Shown: positions 1 to 9,860 of the stretch, piece by piece
How positions within the stretch are numbered: the first letter of the stretch is position 1
Layout: each line of letters begins with the position of its first letter
Origin: a virus
Strand: one strand, 5' to 3'
Length of the DNA stretch: 64,000 nucleotides
Virus record (IMG/VR): IMGVR_UViG_3300027709_000056
Coordinates: 62,001 to 126,000 of that record
The notes under the pieces: model-generated
Database searches by the model: none
Seen by the model: only the letters and a program-made list of their open reading frames with translations
What the model was told of the DNA's origin: nothing
Translations under genes and position numbers: made by a program

Positions 1-938
1 CACAAAATATTATTCCAAACGTAACGAATGCACGTAATATAGGAACTGTAAATGAACAATGGCTAAACGTATATGCACAAAATTTTATAGGTAACTTAAC
101 AGGAAATATCACAGGTACAGTTAGTGGACGTTCAGGCTCAGCAGATAAACTTGCGAGTCCAACAACATTCCAACTGACTGGAGATGTTTCAGCACCGTCG
201 TTTAGTTTTGATGGACAAGACGAAAGTACTAAAACATTTACAACATCTATTGCAAATAGTTTTATTGCTAATAAAGACGAAAGTGCTACAACTCAAGTTG
301 ATGATGAATTTTTAATTAATAGAGTAAGCGGAACTACTGGTGTATATAAAGTTAATAGAACTAACTTGTTTAGTGCTATGCCAACATATCCAATTGGGGC
401 TATTACAATGTATGGCGGTTTAGTACCACCAAATGGTTGGTTAATGTGTGACGGTACTGAAATTCTAATTGCATTATATCAGAATTTATTTACTGCTATT
501 CAATATAATTTTAAAGATATTACACTTGTTACAGCAGGGTCGTTTGCTTTACCAGATTTAAGAGGTAGATTTCCATTAGGTGCAGATAACATGGGCGGCG
601 AAAGTGCTAATACAGTTACAAGTGCGGCGGCAGATAATATAGGAACACATAGCGGTCAACAAGACCAACAAGTTGCTGTTACAAATTTACCAGAACACGA
701 ACATGATTTAAGAGGTGATAGTGGAGATCAATTTTATTCTTATAGAAAAGTTGCAGGCAATCCTAATGATTTAGGAAATATAGTATATGGTGCATTAGAA
801 GGAGCAACTGGCGGTCAGGCTATGCCAACAAGTGGTGGAGTATTAACAGGACAAACATTAGGACAAGCAGTAGATATTATGAATCCATATATGACAATTA
901 ATTATATCATATATGCAGGTGAGGCAGTAGAAAGCTAA
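1..938 (+). CDS. Tail fibre protein with phage tail-collar domain, 5' partial
   Basis: The frame is open from base 3 with no upstream stop, so the gene begins before the window; the TTG near base 366 is internal. The N-terminal visible part is a low-complexity fibre segment rich in Gly, Thr and Asn. The last ~190 residues form a tail-collar domain: IGAITMYGG, PPNGWLMCDG, then LPDLRGRFPLG and a C-terminal NYIIYAG strand. This domain is typical of T4 gp12-like short fibres and distal fibre subunits. The stop overlaps the next start by one base (TAATG), indicating coupled expression with the next fibre gene. Which fibre it belongs to is not decidable here. Confidence 0.85.
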   Translation, partial: QNIIPNVTNARNIGTVNEQWLNVYAQNFIGNLTGNITGTVSGRSGSADKLASPTTFQLTGDVSAPSFSFDGQDESTKTFTTSIANSFIANKDESATTQVDDEFLINRVSGTTGVYKVNRTNLFSAMPTYPIGAITMYGGLVPPNGWLMCDGTEILIALYQNLFTAIQYNFKDITLVTAGSFALPDLRGRFPLGADNMGGESANTVTSAAADNIGTHSGQQDQQVAVTNLPEHEHDLRGDSGDQFYSYRKVAGNPNDLGNIVYGALEGATGGQAMPTSGGVLTGQTLGQAVDIMNPYMTINYIIYAGEAVES

Positions 939-2821
939 TGAGTTATAAATTAAATAAAACAGACGGAAGTTTATTAGTTGATTTAGTTGACGGGCAGTTA
1001 GATACAACTACAACTGATATTTCTTTAATTGGAAAAAATTATACAGGGTTTGGTGAATCATTAAATGAAAATTTAATTAAAATGCTGGAGAATTTTTCTA
1101 AAGCATCTGCTCCTAGCAATCCTTTAATTGGTCAATTATGGTATGATACAACAACTCAACGAGTAAAAGTATATGACGGTGTTGGCTTTAGAACAAGTGG
1201 TGCACCGGCAGTAGACTCGCAACAACCAGCTACATTAGTTGCTGGCGATCTTTGGATTGATAGTTTAAATAATCAATTACATTTTTATGATGGTACTGAT
1301 TTAGAATTAGCAGGACCACTTTATACTAAAGCTCAAGGTAAAAGTGGATTTGAAGTTTCTACACTTATAGATACATTTAATAATAGTCAAATAGTAATGA
1401 AATATTTTGTTGCTGGTACTATAGTAGGTGTATGGAGTAATACAGAATTTATACCAGCAGTTGGATTTACAATTTCAGGAATAACTGGATCTATTAAAAA
1501 AGGATTCACACCAGTTAGTCTTGATGATTTTAGATGGCGTGGTATTGCCGATGAAGCTAGTGCATTAAGAACCTCAGGTGGCATTGTTAAATCAGCAGAG
1601 AAATTTTTACCTGCAGACGCCGACGCAACTACAACAGGTTCATTAACAGTACAAAATACCGGCGGACTTACAATTGGTCTAGCACAAAATAATATTTTAA
1701 AAGTAGTAGGTACATCTTTTGTTACTGAAAACCAGTTATCAAATCATGATTGGAAAGTTAGAGTTAGAAAGCCAACAGGATTTATTGATGCTCTTGTAGT
1801 TGATACATCAGAAGAGCATTTCGGAATTTTTAAATCAGACCCGCAACACGCACTTCATGTAGGCGGTGATATGAAAGTTGAAGGCGACTTTATAGTAGGT
1901 GGTACTTCACTTTTTGTAGAAACAACAAATTTAAGAGTGCAAGATAAGAATATTGAATTAGCAATAACAAGTGATAGTACTGTACTTGATAATGCTGGAG
2001 TAGATGGCGGAGGTATTATACTTAAAGCCAATCAAGCCAGTTTAAATGTAGATAAAGAATGGGTATGGAAAAATAATGCAGGCGACGCCGATTCACAATC
2101 GTGGACTAGTTCAGAGAATATTGATTTAGCCTCAAATAAACATTATATGATTGATGGGGTGAAGGTATTAGAGCACAATGAATTAGGAGGCCAAGTATTA
2201 AAGTCATCTTTAACAAGTGTTGGAACACTTGCAACACTAAATGTTGATAAATTAAGGTTTTGTGGTGATCCTGCTTCTGGTGGTGCTGGAGCAAATACTA
2301 TTCAATCTATAGATATTGGATTACGAATTAAGAGTGCAGGTGCTATTGAACTTGATACTGCTCAAGAAATTACAGGGGTAGCTGAGCCCACAACTAATTC
2401 ATCAGTTGCAACCAAGTATTATGTAGATGATCAAATAAATCTAGAGCCTGTTATTATGAATTTAGACGTAACTGGGTTAAGTTCTACTGAAATTGCTTCA
2501 ATTATTGAAGATATATATCCAGCTAATAACAAAAGACCAGGGTCGTATGCTTATATAATTACTTCATCATTAACGGGAGCAACTGTAAGCGGAATTAATG
2601 TAGATACACCAGTTTTAACTAAATCACTTATAGCAGTTGATTCAAATGGTGTACAAAATGAGAGTGTATTACAAGATATTGCATTTACGGCGGCAAGCGG
2701 TACTGTAAATATAACGATTCAACGTGGTTTGAAACGGTTTCAAACAGTTGGTTCACCTGGATCACTTGTTTGGCAGTTTGAGAGTAACATTAATTCTACC
2801 CATGTACCGCCATTGTGGTAG
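938..2821 (+). CDS. Virion structural protein, probable fibre subunit, 627 aa
   Basis: The N-terminal ~130 residues (DISLIGKNYTGFGE, ENLIKMLENFSKASAP, IGQLWYD, KVYDG..FRTSG) match the opening of the following gene closely, so the two are paralogues in this region. The remainder is beta-rich and repetitive, with a short VGGDMKVEGDFIVGG segment like fibre chaperone-docking or shaft sequence. Proteins of this type are recurrent structural proteins of marine T4-like phages; their exact place in the particle is unknown. ATG overlaps the preceding stop. Confidence 0.75.
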   Translation: MSYKLNKTDGSLLVDLVDGQLDTTTTDISLIGKNYTGFGESLNENLIKMLENFSKASAPSNPLIGQLWYDTTTQRVKVYDGVGFRTSGAPAVDSQQPATLVAGDLWIDSLNNQLHFYDGTDLELAGPLYTKAQGKSGFEVSTLIDTFNNSQIVMKYFVAGTIVGVWSNTEFIPAVGFTISGITGSIKKGFTPVSLDDFRWRGIADEASALRTSGGIVKSAEKFLPADADATTTGSLTVQNTGGLTIGLAQNNILKVVGTSFVTENQLSNHDWKVRVRKPTGFIDALVVDTSEEHFGIFKSDPQHALHVGGDMKVEGDFIVGGTSLFVETTNLRVQDKNIELAITSDSTVLDNAGVDGGGIILKANQASLNVDKEWVWKNNAGDADSQSWTSSENIDLASNKHYMIDGVKVLEHNELGGQVLKSSLTSVGTLATLNVDKLRFCGDPASGGAGANTIQSIDIGLRIKSAGAIELDTAQEITGVAEPTTNSSVATKYYVDDQINLEPVIMNLDVTGLSSTEIASIIEDIYPANNKRPGSYAYIITSSLTGATVSGINVDTPVLTKSLIAVDSNGVQNESVLQDIAFTAASGTVNITIQRGLKRFQTVGSPGSLVWQFESNINSTHVPPLW

Positions 2822-2826
2822 GAAAT

Positions 2827-2834
2827 GATAAATA
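2827..2834 (+). promoter_or_regulatory. Putative late promoter octamer GATAAATA
   Basis: GATAAATA differs by one base from the T4 late -10 TATAAATA. It lies 24 bases upstream of the next fibre gene, in the 37-base gap between two structural genes, which is a sensible place for a late start. Confidence 0.5.
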
Positions 2835-2858
2835 TAGTTAATAGGGGTTAAAACTAAT

Positions 2859-4364
2859 ATGGCATATACAATAGATAGATATAGTGGTGTAACACTAGTA
2901 GTCGTAGAAGATGGTACAGTTGATCAAACTACTGACATTAAATTAGTAGGTAAAAATTATGCTGGATACGGCGAAATTCAAAATGAAAATTTCTTACACT
3001 TACTAGAGAATTTTAGTGGTGCGGCGCAACCACCAAAAGCCATTTCAGGACAAATTTGGTTTGACGCTACGTCTAGTAAATTAAAATTTTATGATGGTTC
3101 TAAATTTAGAACTACAGGCGGTGCTGAAGTTGCCGCTACTGCTCCAGCAGGACTAGCCACTGGTGATTTATGGTGGGATTCTGCAAATGAGCAATTATAT
3201 GCTTTTAACGGATCAGGTTATATTTTAGTAGGCCCACAAGGTGTTGGTACTACTGTTTCACAAATGGTATCAAAAACTGTTCGTGATACAACTAGTGTAA
3301 ACAGAGTTATTATTGCGGCTACTGTTAATGATGAAGTAATCTTTATTATTAGCTCAGTAGCATTTACAATAGATTCAACTGATCCAACTAACGCTATTAC
3401 AGGATTCGATAGTATTAAGAAGGGTACTACCCTACGTAATACAATAAATGCAACAGGCGGTGTAACTAGTACAACAGATTATTACTGGGGAACTGCAAGT
3501 AACTCATTAAAATTAGAAGGTTATGGTGCTTCAGAATTTGCTCTTGCAGGATCAGGAGCATTTACTTCATTAGCAACGTTCTCCGACGCTGGTATTGCCA
3601 TTGGTGACTCCAATGACATGAAAGTTTACATCGAAAATGATAATGAAGGTGTAATACAAAATCAGGTTGGTACAAAAATTAAATTTAAAGTAGATGATTC
3701 CGGAGGTATTGTTAAAGAACCTCTTACAATAACAGCTGAAGGAATGTATCCACCAACAGATAATACGTTTGAGTTGGGTACAACTTCATTTAAATTTGCA
3801 AATATTCACTCAACTGCATTTACTGGATTAGCTTCACAAGCCGAAACAATGAAAGTTGGTGCTAATTTTAGATCAGCAGATACTGCCGCAACTAATAATA
3901 CTGTAGCAGTTAGAGATGGTAGTGGTAATTTAACTGCAAATTTATTTACAGGTACAGCTACACAGGCACAATATGCTGACTTGGCAGAGAAATATACAAC
4001 TGATACAGAATATGACTTTGGTACAGTGGTTGCAGTTAGCGAAGGTGCATCAAAAGAACTTACAAAATGTGATGTAACAAATGAACAACACACTTTAGGG
4101 TTTGTTGCTCCAGCACCAGTTGGTGTTGTTAGTGAAAGCCCAGCTTATTTAATGAATTCAGATGCAGACGGTCAAAATATTGCACTTAAAGGACGAGTTC
4201 CAGTAAGAGTATTAGGCCCAGTAAACAAAGGTAATGCCGTTTATGCAGGCTTGAATGGAACAGCTACTACGTCAATTGAAAATGGGGCTCTAATAGTAGG
4301 GGTTGCCCTAGAAACAAATACTTCGTCCGCTGAGAAATTAGTAGAATGTATATTAAAGGTATAG
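2859..4364 (+). CDS. Virion structural/fibre protein with phage fibre C-terminal domain, 501 aa
   Basis: It shares its N-terminal ~120 residues with the preceding gene (LVGKNYAGYGE, ENFLHLLENFSGAAQP, GQIWFD). The last ~120 residues (LAEKYTTDTEYDFGTVV, PAYLMNSD, ALKGRVPVRVLGPVNKG, ending in IVGVALE) form the C-terminal domain common in marine myovirus fibre and structural proteins. The middle contains a tandem G-x-A-T shaft-like section. Likely a capsid- or tail-attached fibre; the partner is unknown. Confidence 0.75.
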   Translation: MAYTIDRYSGVTLVVVEDGTVDQTTDIKLVGKNYAGYGEIQNENFLHLLENFSGAAQPPKAISGQIWFDATSSKLKFYDGSKFRTTGGAEVAATAPAGLATGDLWWDSANEQLYAFNGSGYILVGPQGVGTTVSQMVSKTVRDTTSVNRVIIAATVNDEVIFIISSVAFTIDSTDPTNAITGFDSIKKGTTLRNTINATGGVTSTTDYYWGTASNSLKLEGYGASEFALAGSGAFTSLATFSDAGIAIGDSNDMKVYIENDNEGVIQNQVGTKIKFKVDDSGGIVKEPLTITAEGMYPPTDNTFELGTTSFKFANIHSTAFTGLASQAETMKVGANFRSADTAATNNTVAVRDGSGNLTANLFTGTATQAQYADLAEKYTTDTEYDFGTVVAVSEGASKELTKCDVTNEQHTLGFVAPAPVGVVSESPAYLMNSDADGQNIALKGRVPVRVLGPVNKGNAVYAGLNGTATTSIENGALIVGVALETNTSSAEKLVECILKV

Positions 4365-4367
4365 AAA

Positions 4368-5276
4368 ATGGCAGTTGGCGATATAATTACAGCCGCAAGG
4401 TATAATAATCTTCAAAGTAGAGTTGCAACTATTATGGGCGTCGGCTCAGCTGACGATGGCTACGGCCAGACTTTAAATAGTTCGCAAGTAGGAGTTACCG
4501 ACAAAGTAACAGCTACTCATATGGCGTTATTGTTTAATGATATTGTAGCTGGTAGAATCCACCAAACAAATATAACACCTAGCAATATTGCACTTATTTC
4601 AGGTGCAGATCTAATTGAAGATAGTAATACAGTTAATAAAAAGGGTGTTGCCCAATACGAGAACAGAACTGGTGAACTTGAAACTGAAAAAAACAATATT
4701 GATGTAAACCAAGCTAGTGCTGAATCAGGTATTCAAGGCCAATATACTACTCCTTGGAATGGTCAACTTGATCATATTGTTAATGTAACATTTACAGGTT
4801 CAGACCATGCAAGACACTTTTTCAACTCAGGTGGACAAGTCCGCTTAAATGCCAATATTGCTTATGTTGGGACAGAAGAGAAAACTGTTGATTGGATGAA
4901 TATTTTAGCAAATATGGCACAAATTCAGTTTGGGGCTTCTAGTACGTTAGCTACTGGGACAGGATCGGGTGAAGCTTTAAAAGGTTATTTCCAGCTTACT
5001 ACGTCCTACCAAACACTTTTCACTAAACAAGGTACAGGTGATTATACAGAAAACTCTTATGTTGTTGAAGTAAAAGGAAATACTGTACCCTATCCTGATA
5101 TTGTAACATTTAGACTTAATTTTAACGATGATGATCCTACAGATCCAGGTACTCCAACTGATGAAACAGTTAAAGGTACTCTTACAAGCATTGTTAGTCA
5201 ATTCCGTGCAACTGGTGTAAACGTTGAAGTTCCAACGCCTACTTATGCCAATGATGCGGGCAGTAACTTAACCTAA
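4368..5276 (+). CDS. Conserved phage structural protein, 302 aa
   Basis: It begins MAVGDIITAARYNNLQ, an opening I recognise from hypothetical structural proteins in marine T4-like phages. The protein is rich in Gly, Thr and Asn and has an acidic, beta-prone C-terminus (FNDDDPTDPGTPTDE). It is three bases after the previous fibre gene and in the same operon, which supports a virion role. No enzymatic motif was seen. Confidence 0.6.
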   Translation: MAVGDIITAARYNNLQSRVATIMGVGSADDGYGQTLNSSQVGVTDKVTATHMALLFNDIVAGRIHQTNITPSNIALISGADLIEDSNTVNKKGVAQYENRTGELETEKNNIDVNQASAESGIQGQYTTPWNGQLDHIVNVTFTGSDHARHFFNSGGQVRLNANIAYVGTEEKTVDWMNILANMAQIQFGASSTLATGTGSGEALKGYFQLTTSYQTLFTKQGTGDYTENSYVVEVKGNTVPYPDIVTFRLNFNDDDPTDPGTPTDETVKGTLTSIVSQFRATGVNVEVPTPTYANDAGSNLT

Positions 5277-5301
5277 TTTAAACTCTCCAAAACATTTTTA
5301 C

Positions 5302-5309
5302 TGTAAATA
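5302..5309 (+). promoter_or_regulatory. Putative late promoter octamer TGTAAATA
   Basis: TGTAAATA sits in the 56-base gap between two + strand genes, 23 bases before the next ATG, and is followed by a good ribosome site (AGGAGA). It departs from TATAAATA at two positions' worth of strength, so this is tentative. Confidence 0.35.
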
Positions 5310-5332
5310 TACTACTAGTATAGGAGACAGTT

Positions 5333-5692
5333 ATGGATGAACGGTTAGCCAAAGCATTAGATTTTTCTAATTATATGGTTACGCTTAATAATCAAAAGCG
5401 TATTTTAAAAGAAAAATATTATGAAAGTGCAGTTCATTACTTTAATGGTGGCCAATTTTCAGTAACTAAAGAGCTGATTACGTTTGTTAGTATGCTTATT
5501 AGCAAAGGTAATGATTCTGATGTAGTATTACTTGATGATAATGATACTCCAATTAAAATTCAAGATTTAGTTAAATTCTTTGACGATATATTGGACATAT
5601 ATTTTACAGCTACTAATGAATATCAAACTGAGTATGAAAAAATTAGAACTAAACGAACAGTTGATGGGTTAGTCCAGTATGAGCAGTCATAA
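5333..5692 (+). CDS. Conserved hypothetical phage protein, 119 aa
   Basis: A small acidic, helix-rich protein (LAKALDFSNYMVTLNNQKR, FDDILDIYFTATNEYQTEYEKI). The sequence resembles a conserved hypothetical protein encoded next to fibre genes in marine T4-like phages. It has no recognisable enzymatic motif or membrane segment. The ATG is preceded by AGGAGACAGTT, a strong ribosome site. The gene overlaps the following glycosyltransferase-like gene by 14 bases. Confidence 0.6.
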   Translation: MDERLAKALDFSNYMVTLNNQKRILKEKYYESAVHYFNGGQFSVTKELITFVSMLISKGNDSDVVLLDDNDTPIKIQDLVKFFDDILDIYFTATNEYQTEYEKIRTKRTVDGLVQYEQS

Positions 5693-6533
5693 GCAAGGTA
5701 TTTTAATTTTTGCTAGAAACAATGCTCAAATTGATTACATAAAACAAGCTCACTTTTTAGCAAAGCGTGTTAAGGAATATTTAAATCTTCCCACATCTAT
5801 AGTTACGGATAGCATAAAGTATCTACATGAAACCTATACAGATTATAAAACTGTATTTGACCAGATTATTGAGGTACCGTATACTAAAGCTCCCAGTAGC
5901 AAACGCTATTATGATGGTGCGAATGTATATAAACAGTTAGAATTTAGGAACGATTTAAGAACTAGTGCATACGATTTAACACCATATGAAGAAACATTAC
6001 TATTAGATAGTGATTACATTGTAAGTAATAGTTTATTTAAACATTGTTTTACACAAGACCATGATTTTTTAATTTATAAAGATGCATACGATTTATGTGA
6101 TCATAGAGATTTTCCAGAATTTGTTCATATTAGTGATACTAGTGTTGATTTTTACTGGGCAACTTGTGTATTTTTTAGAAAAACAGAAACTAATAAAATA
6201 TTTTTTGACCTAACAAAGCATATACAAGAAAACTGGCAACACTATAATAGTATTTTTCAAATTAATAAACGTACCTTTCGTAACGACTGGGTGTTTAGTA
6301 TTGCAGTACATATAATGAATGGTTATCAACGAGGAGATTTTTCACACTCATTACCTAGTAAATTATACTATACAAGCGGCCTGGATATTTGTTGGGAAAT
6401 AAAAGACGATCAGTTTTTCTTTTTAATACAAAAAGAGAAATTCTTAGGTGAATATACGCCTTTAAAAATTAGAGGTAGTAGTGTTCATGTAATAAACAAG
6501 TTTAGTCTTAATAGGGTAATAGATAATGAGTAA
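5679..6533 (+). CDS. GT-A-fold glycosyltransferase-like protein, 284 aa
   Basis: The N-terminus (ILIFARNNAQIDYIKQAHFLAKRV) and the acidic motif LLLDSDYIV, near residue 110, resemble the nucleotide-sugar binding core and DxD of GT-A-type glycosyltransferases such as family GT8. It is paralogous to the next gene (matching positions of the D-x-D and the ~280 aa length). Donor and acceptor cannot be told. It starts an operon of sugar-related genes just after the fibre genes, so virion or surface glycosylation is a reasonable inference. Confidence 0.55.
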   Translation: MSSHKQGILIFARNNAQIDYIKQAHFLAKRVKEYLNLPTSIVTDSIKYLHETYTDYKTVFDQIIEVPYTKAPSSKRYYDGANVYKQLEFRNDLRTSAYDLTPYEETLLLDSDYIVSNSLFKHCFTQDHDFLIYKDAYDLCDHRDFPEFVHISDTSVDFYWATCVFFRKTETNKIFFDLTKHIQENWQHYNSIFQINKRTFRNDWVFSIAVHIMNGYQRGDFSHSLPSKLYYTSGLDICWEIKDDQFFFLIQKEKFLGEYTPLKIRGSSVHVINKFSLNRVIDNE

Positions 6534-7362
6534 AGGGTTTGTATTTTTAGCACAAAATAGTGAAGACGATTATGTTTTACAAGCGTGTTTATTAGCCATG
6601 AGCTTAAAAGCAACTCAGGAAGATTGTAATATTTGTTTAATTACTAATGATGATGTTCCAGCAAAGTATAAAAAGCTATTTGACGTCATTAAAGAAATTC
6701 CATGGAATGATAGTGCAAAAGATAAAGAGTGGAAAGTAGATAATCGTTGGAAACTATATCATGCATCACCGTATGATGAAACAATTGTACTTGATACAGA
6801 TATGTTGGTATTACAAGACTTAACAAACTGGTGGTCATTCTTAAAAAATTATGATTTATTTTTTGTTAACCGTGTTTATACATACAGGGGAGAATTAATA
6901 ACAAGTGATTATTACCGTAAAACATTTACTGCAAATAATCTACCTAACTTATATGCAGGGTTTCATTATTTTAAAAAATCAGAGTTTGCAAAAGAGTTTT
7001 ATACTTGGTTAGAATTAGTAATGAATAATTGGGAACTGTTTTATGGCAAGTATGCTAAAGAATTGTACCAAAAAAGGGTAAGTGTTGATTTAAGTGCGGC
7101 AATAGTTGCTAAAATACTTGACTGTGATAAGAAGATTACAAATAATAAGAGTTTATTTCCTAGTTTCACACATATGAAGACTTATGTACAAGGCTGGGAA
7201 AACAGTAGTAGCAAATGGCAGAATCGTGTAGGTAGTTATTTGACTCCAGACCTAAAATTAAAAGTAGGGAACCATATGCAACAAGGAATTTTTCATTATA
7301 CTGAGAAAGATTTTGTTACACATGACAAAATTAAGAAATATAGGAAGTGGTTAGGCGTATGA
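6526..7362 (+). CDS. GT-A-fold glycosyltransferase-like protein, 278 aa
   Basis: VFLAQNSEDDYVLQACLLAMSLK at the N-terminus and ETIVLDTDMLVLQDL near residue 90 fit the Rossmann-like start and DxD motif of GT-A glycosyltransferases. It overlaps the previous paralogue by eight bases and the next gene by an ATGA junction, so the three are translated together. Substrate unknown. Confidence 0.55.
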   Translation: MSKGFVFLAQNSEDDYVLQACLLAMSLKATQEDCNICLITNDDVPAKYKKLFDVIKEIPWNDSAKDKEWKVDNRWKLYHASPYDETIVLDTDMLVLQDLTNWWSFLKNYDLFFVNRVYTYRGELITSDYYRKTFTANNLPNLYAGFHYFKKSEFAKEFYTWLELVMNNWELFYGKYAKELYQKRVSVDLSAAIVAKILDCDKKITNNKSLFPSFTHMKTYVQGWENSSSKWQNRVGSYLTPDLKLKVGNHMQQGIFHYTEKDFVTHDKIKKYRKWLGV

Positions 7363-8132
7363 AACCTCAAATTACGATAGCAGGATATGGATACGTAGGT
7401 AAAGCAGTTCATAGTGTTTTAACTAACGCAAAAATTGTAGATCCTAAGTATAATAAAGAGTCAATATCATCTTGGTGGAATAAACCAGGTGGAGTAATCA
7501 TATGTGTAGGTACTCCAACGTTTCAAGGTGTTTGTCAAATGAAAAATGTTATTGATGTTGTAAAGCAAGTACCTAATAGAATACCTATTTTAATAAAAAG
7601 CACAATAAGTTTACGTGGGTGGGAAACATTAATAACAATGTTTGGTAATAAGCCTATAACTTTTAGTCCTGAATTTCTTACTGCCGCAAATCCACTTGAA
7701 GATTTTCAGAAGCAAGGTATGATGTATATAGGAGGCGGCCATACAAAGTTTTGGAGAAAGGTGTTTGATCCGTATTTTACTGTAACTGTAGAAAATCCAA
7801 GAGCATTAATAATTGCAAAATTATTTAGAAATGCTTTTTTAGCCACTAAAGTAAATTTCTTTAATCAAATATATGATTATTGTAAGGAACATGAGTTGGA
7901 TTATAATACAGTTAATAGTTTAATTGCTGTTGATAAACGTATAGGACATAGTCATACAGCAGTTCCTGGTGATGATGGTGTGCAAGGGTTTGGCGGGCGT
8001 TGTTTACCGAAAGATGTTGAAGCATTACTTAATACAGATCCAGAAGCTTTAACGATATTAGCAGAAGTTTTAAAATATAATCGCGGAATTAGAAAAGATT
8101 TAAAGTTATTAAGGGAACAAGGTACAATATAA
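7359..8132 (+). CDS. UDP-glucose/GDP-mannose dehydrogenase-like protein, short form, 257 aa
   Basis: An N-terminal NAD-binding motif (IAGYGYVGKAV), the CVGTPT loop and the central SPEFLTAANPLEDF lead to GFGGRCLPKD, which carries the catalytic cysteine of nucleotide-sugar 6-dehydrogenases. At 257 residues it lacks the third, UDP-binding domain of full-length (~400 aa) enzymes, so activity is uncertain. A GTG lies 12 bases upstream, but the ATG here forms an ATGA overlap with the preceding stop and is the better start. A longer paralogue lies at 15161. Confidence 0.75.
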   Translation: MKPQITIAGYGYVGKAVHSVLTNAKIVDPKYNKESISSWWNKPGGVIICVGTPTFQGVCQMKNVIDVVKQVPNRIPILIKSTISLRGWETLITMFGNKPITFSPEFLTAANPLEDFQKQGMMYIGGGHTKFWRKVFDPYFTVTVENPRALIIAKLFRNAFLATKVNFFNQIYDYCKEHELDYNTVNSLIAVDKRIGHSHTAVPGDDGVQGFGGRCLPKDVEALLNTDPEALTILAEVLKYNRGIRKDLKLLREQGTI

Positions 8133-8692
8133 TGGAACGTTACGCTGTTTTTAATCCTGACACAGGCGAGGTATTATCATTACCTAATTATAAACCAGAA
8201 TCTGGAAGTTATATTGCAGTAGATACCCAAGACATTAAAGGTATTTTATCAGGTCATGAACCTATGTCGTATTATTACGTGCATTTTTCTAAACTTACAA
8301 AAAAGTATGAGTTAAGACTACGATTAAACAATAATATAGATAGCTATAACGTCAATGACTTAATTTATGAAATCCCAAAGCGGAAAAAAGCTAATGCAGA
8401 TGTAACTATAACACAAAATACTAAAGACACTTGTTGGAAGATTAAAGTAGATGGAGATCTTAAAGCTAGTATTTTAGCACAAAAGGTTAGTTCAAATTAT
8501 ATAGTAAGTTTTAGTATTACTAGAGTTAATGATCCTAATATTCTTTATAAAACTCTAGAATTAAATTTTGCTAATTTAGAAAATAACAAATATGTTATTA
8601 TTCCATTTACAGAAGACTTTGAATTCAGGGGTGAGCCTGTTTCAATTTACACAATGAAAAAATTTGACAAATATTCTTTGGAGGTGATTTAA
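8132..8692 (+). CDS. Hypothetical protein, 186 aa
   Basis: No family recognised. The protein is beta-rich and lacks cysteine-rich or nucleotide-binding motifs. It is joined to both neighbours by one-base TAATG overlaps, so it is part of the sugar/radical SAM operon. Confidence 0.6.
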   Translation: MERYAVFNPDTGEVLSLPNYKPESGSYIAVDTQDIKGILSGHEPMSYYYVHFSKLTKKYELRLRLNNNIDSYNVNDLIYEIPKRKKANADVTITQNTKDTCWKIKVDGDLKASILAQKVSSNYIVSFSITRVNDPNILYKTLELNFANLENNKYVIIPFTEDFEFRGEPVSIYTMKKFDKYSLEVI

Positions 8693-8964
8693 TGTTTTAT
8701 TTCTTTTTATTATTATTTTTATTAAATGACGGATTCAGTATGATGAGACATTATAGTCCTTATCTACGTGATCTTAGACAACGTATTATTGACCGAATGA
8801 CACATACAAGATTTATAGTTGTTCATAGTATTATTGATATTAGTTGTGTTATTGGTATGATTTGGGCTTATAATAGCAAGTACAATTTATATGCAATCAT
8901 AGTAGTTGCTATGATTATGATTGTTTGGTACATACCATTAGGATGGCGAAAGTATAAAAAATGA
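8692..8964 (+). CDS. Small membrane protein, 90 aa
   Basis: It has three hydrophobic segments: residues 1-12, about 42-60 and about 65-83 (YNLYAIIVVAMIMIVWYI), followed by a basic tail WRKYKK. That makes it an inner-membrane protein. No family recognised. It is coupled to the upstream gene by TAATG and to the downstream gene by ATGA. Confidence 0.6.
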   Translation: MFYFFLLLFLLNDGFSMMRHYSPYLRDLRQRIIDRMTHTRFIVVHSIIDISCVIGMIWAYNSKYNLYAIIVVAMIMIVWYIPLGWRKYKK

Positions 8965-9860
8965 GCAATATTAAAATTGCAGAGCAAGATATTATCTTTT
9001 TAAGTTACGATGAACCTAATGCTGAAAAGAATTATGTTGATCTAGTACAAAAAGTGCCGTGGGCAAAGCGTGTTCATGGAGTAGAAGGTTCAGATGCCGC
9101 TCACAAGGCGTGTGCAGAGTTATCTGAAACTAAACATTTTGTTACTGTAGATGGTGATACAATTATTAATCAAAAGTTTTTAGATGTAGTATTAAACTTA
9201 GATGAATTAGGTGTAGATGATGACTATCAATTTAGTTGGTGCGGTAAAGTTAACATCAATGGACTAATGTATGGTAATGGTAGTTTGAAAATGTGGACTA
9301 AAGACTTTGTTAAGAATATGCGTACACATGAAAACACAGATGGTAACGATGATACTATGATTGAATTTTGTTATTTTGACAATTACTATCAGTTAAATGA
9401 CAATTATAGTGAAAGTATTATTAATTCAACTAAAGCCCAAGCCTTTAGAGCAGGGTTTAGAGAAGGTGTTAAGATGAGTCTTAACAGAGGTGCTAGAGTT
9501 ACTGATTTAGCAAAAGATATTTGGTGGCAAAATTATCATAGATTGTTAATATGGATGAATGTTGGTACAGATGTAGAGAACGGGTTATGGGCAATTTATG
9601 GTGCTAGAGAAGGATGCCATCTTGCACTTACTGATTGGGACGTTTCGCAAACAAGAGATTTTACTATTCTTAACAAAATGTGGGATGAAAAATATAGCAA
9701 AATAAAACACTCAAATGAACTGTATCATAAAATAGGTGAACTTGGTTGGCGTTTAAATGAACTAGGATTACCAATGGATCAAAAACCATTGTCAGCAGAT
9801 CAAAGTAAGTTCTTTAAAACTGTTTACATTAATACAGATAGAGTGATACGTAGAAAATGA
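8961..9860 (+). CDS. Glycosyltransferase-like hypothetical protein, 299 aa
   Basis: The opening (IIFLSYDEPNAEKNY, AKRVHGVEGSDAAH) followed by VTVDGDTII resembles a GT-A core with a D-x-D. The same opening occurs in the gene at 17177, so the two are paralogues. This member is longer at its C-terminus. No donor is inferable. It sits between a membrane protein and a double radical SAM protein in one coupled operon. Confidence 0.5.
   Translation: MSNIKIAEQDIIFLSYDEPNAEKNYVDLVQKVPWAKRVHGVEGSDAAHKACAELSETKHFVTVDGDTIINQKFLDVVLNLDELGVDDDYQFSWCGKVNINGLMYGNGSLKMWTKDFVKNMRTHENTDGNDDTMIEFCYFDNYYQLNDNYSESIINSTKAQAFRAGFREGVKMSLNRGARVTDLAKDIWWQNYHRLLIWMNVGTDVENGLWAIYGAREGCHLALTDWDVSQTRDFTILNKMWDEKYSKIKHSNELYHKIGELGWRLNELGLPMDQKPLSADQSKFFKTVYINTDRVIRRK

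Noticed and set aside
3806-4093. 95-aa - strand frame, Ser/Val-rich
   Set aside because: Antisense to a fibre gene with coding bias clearly on the + strand.
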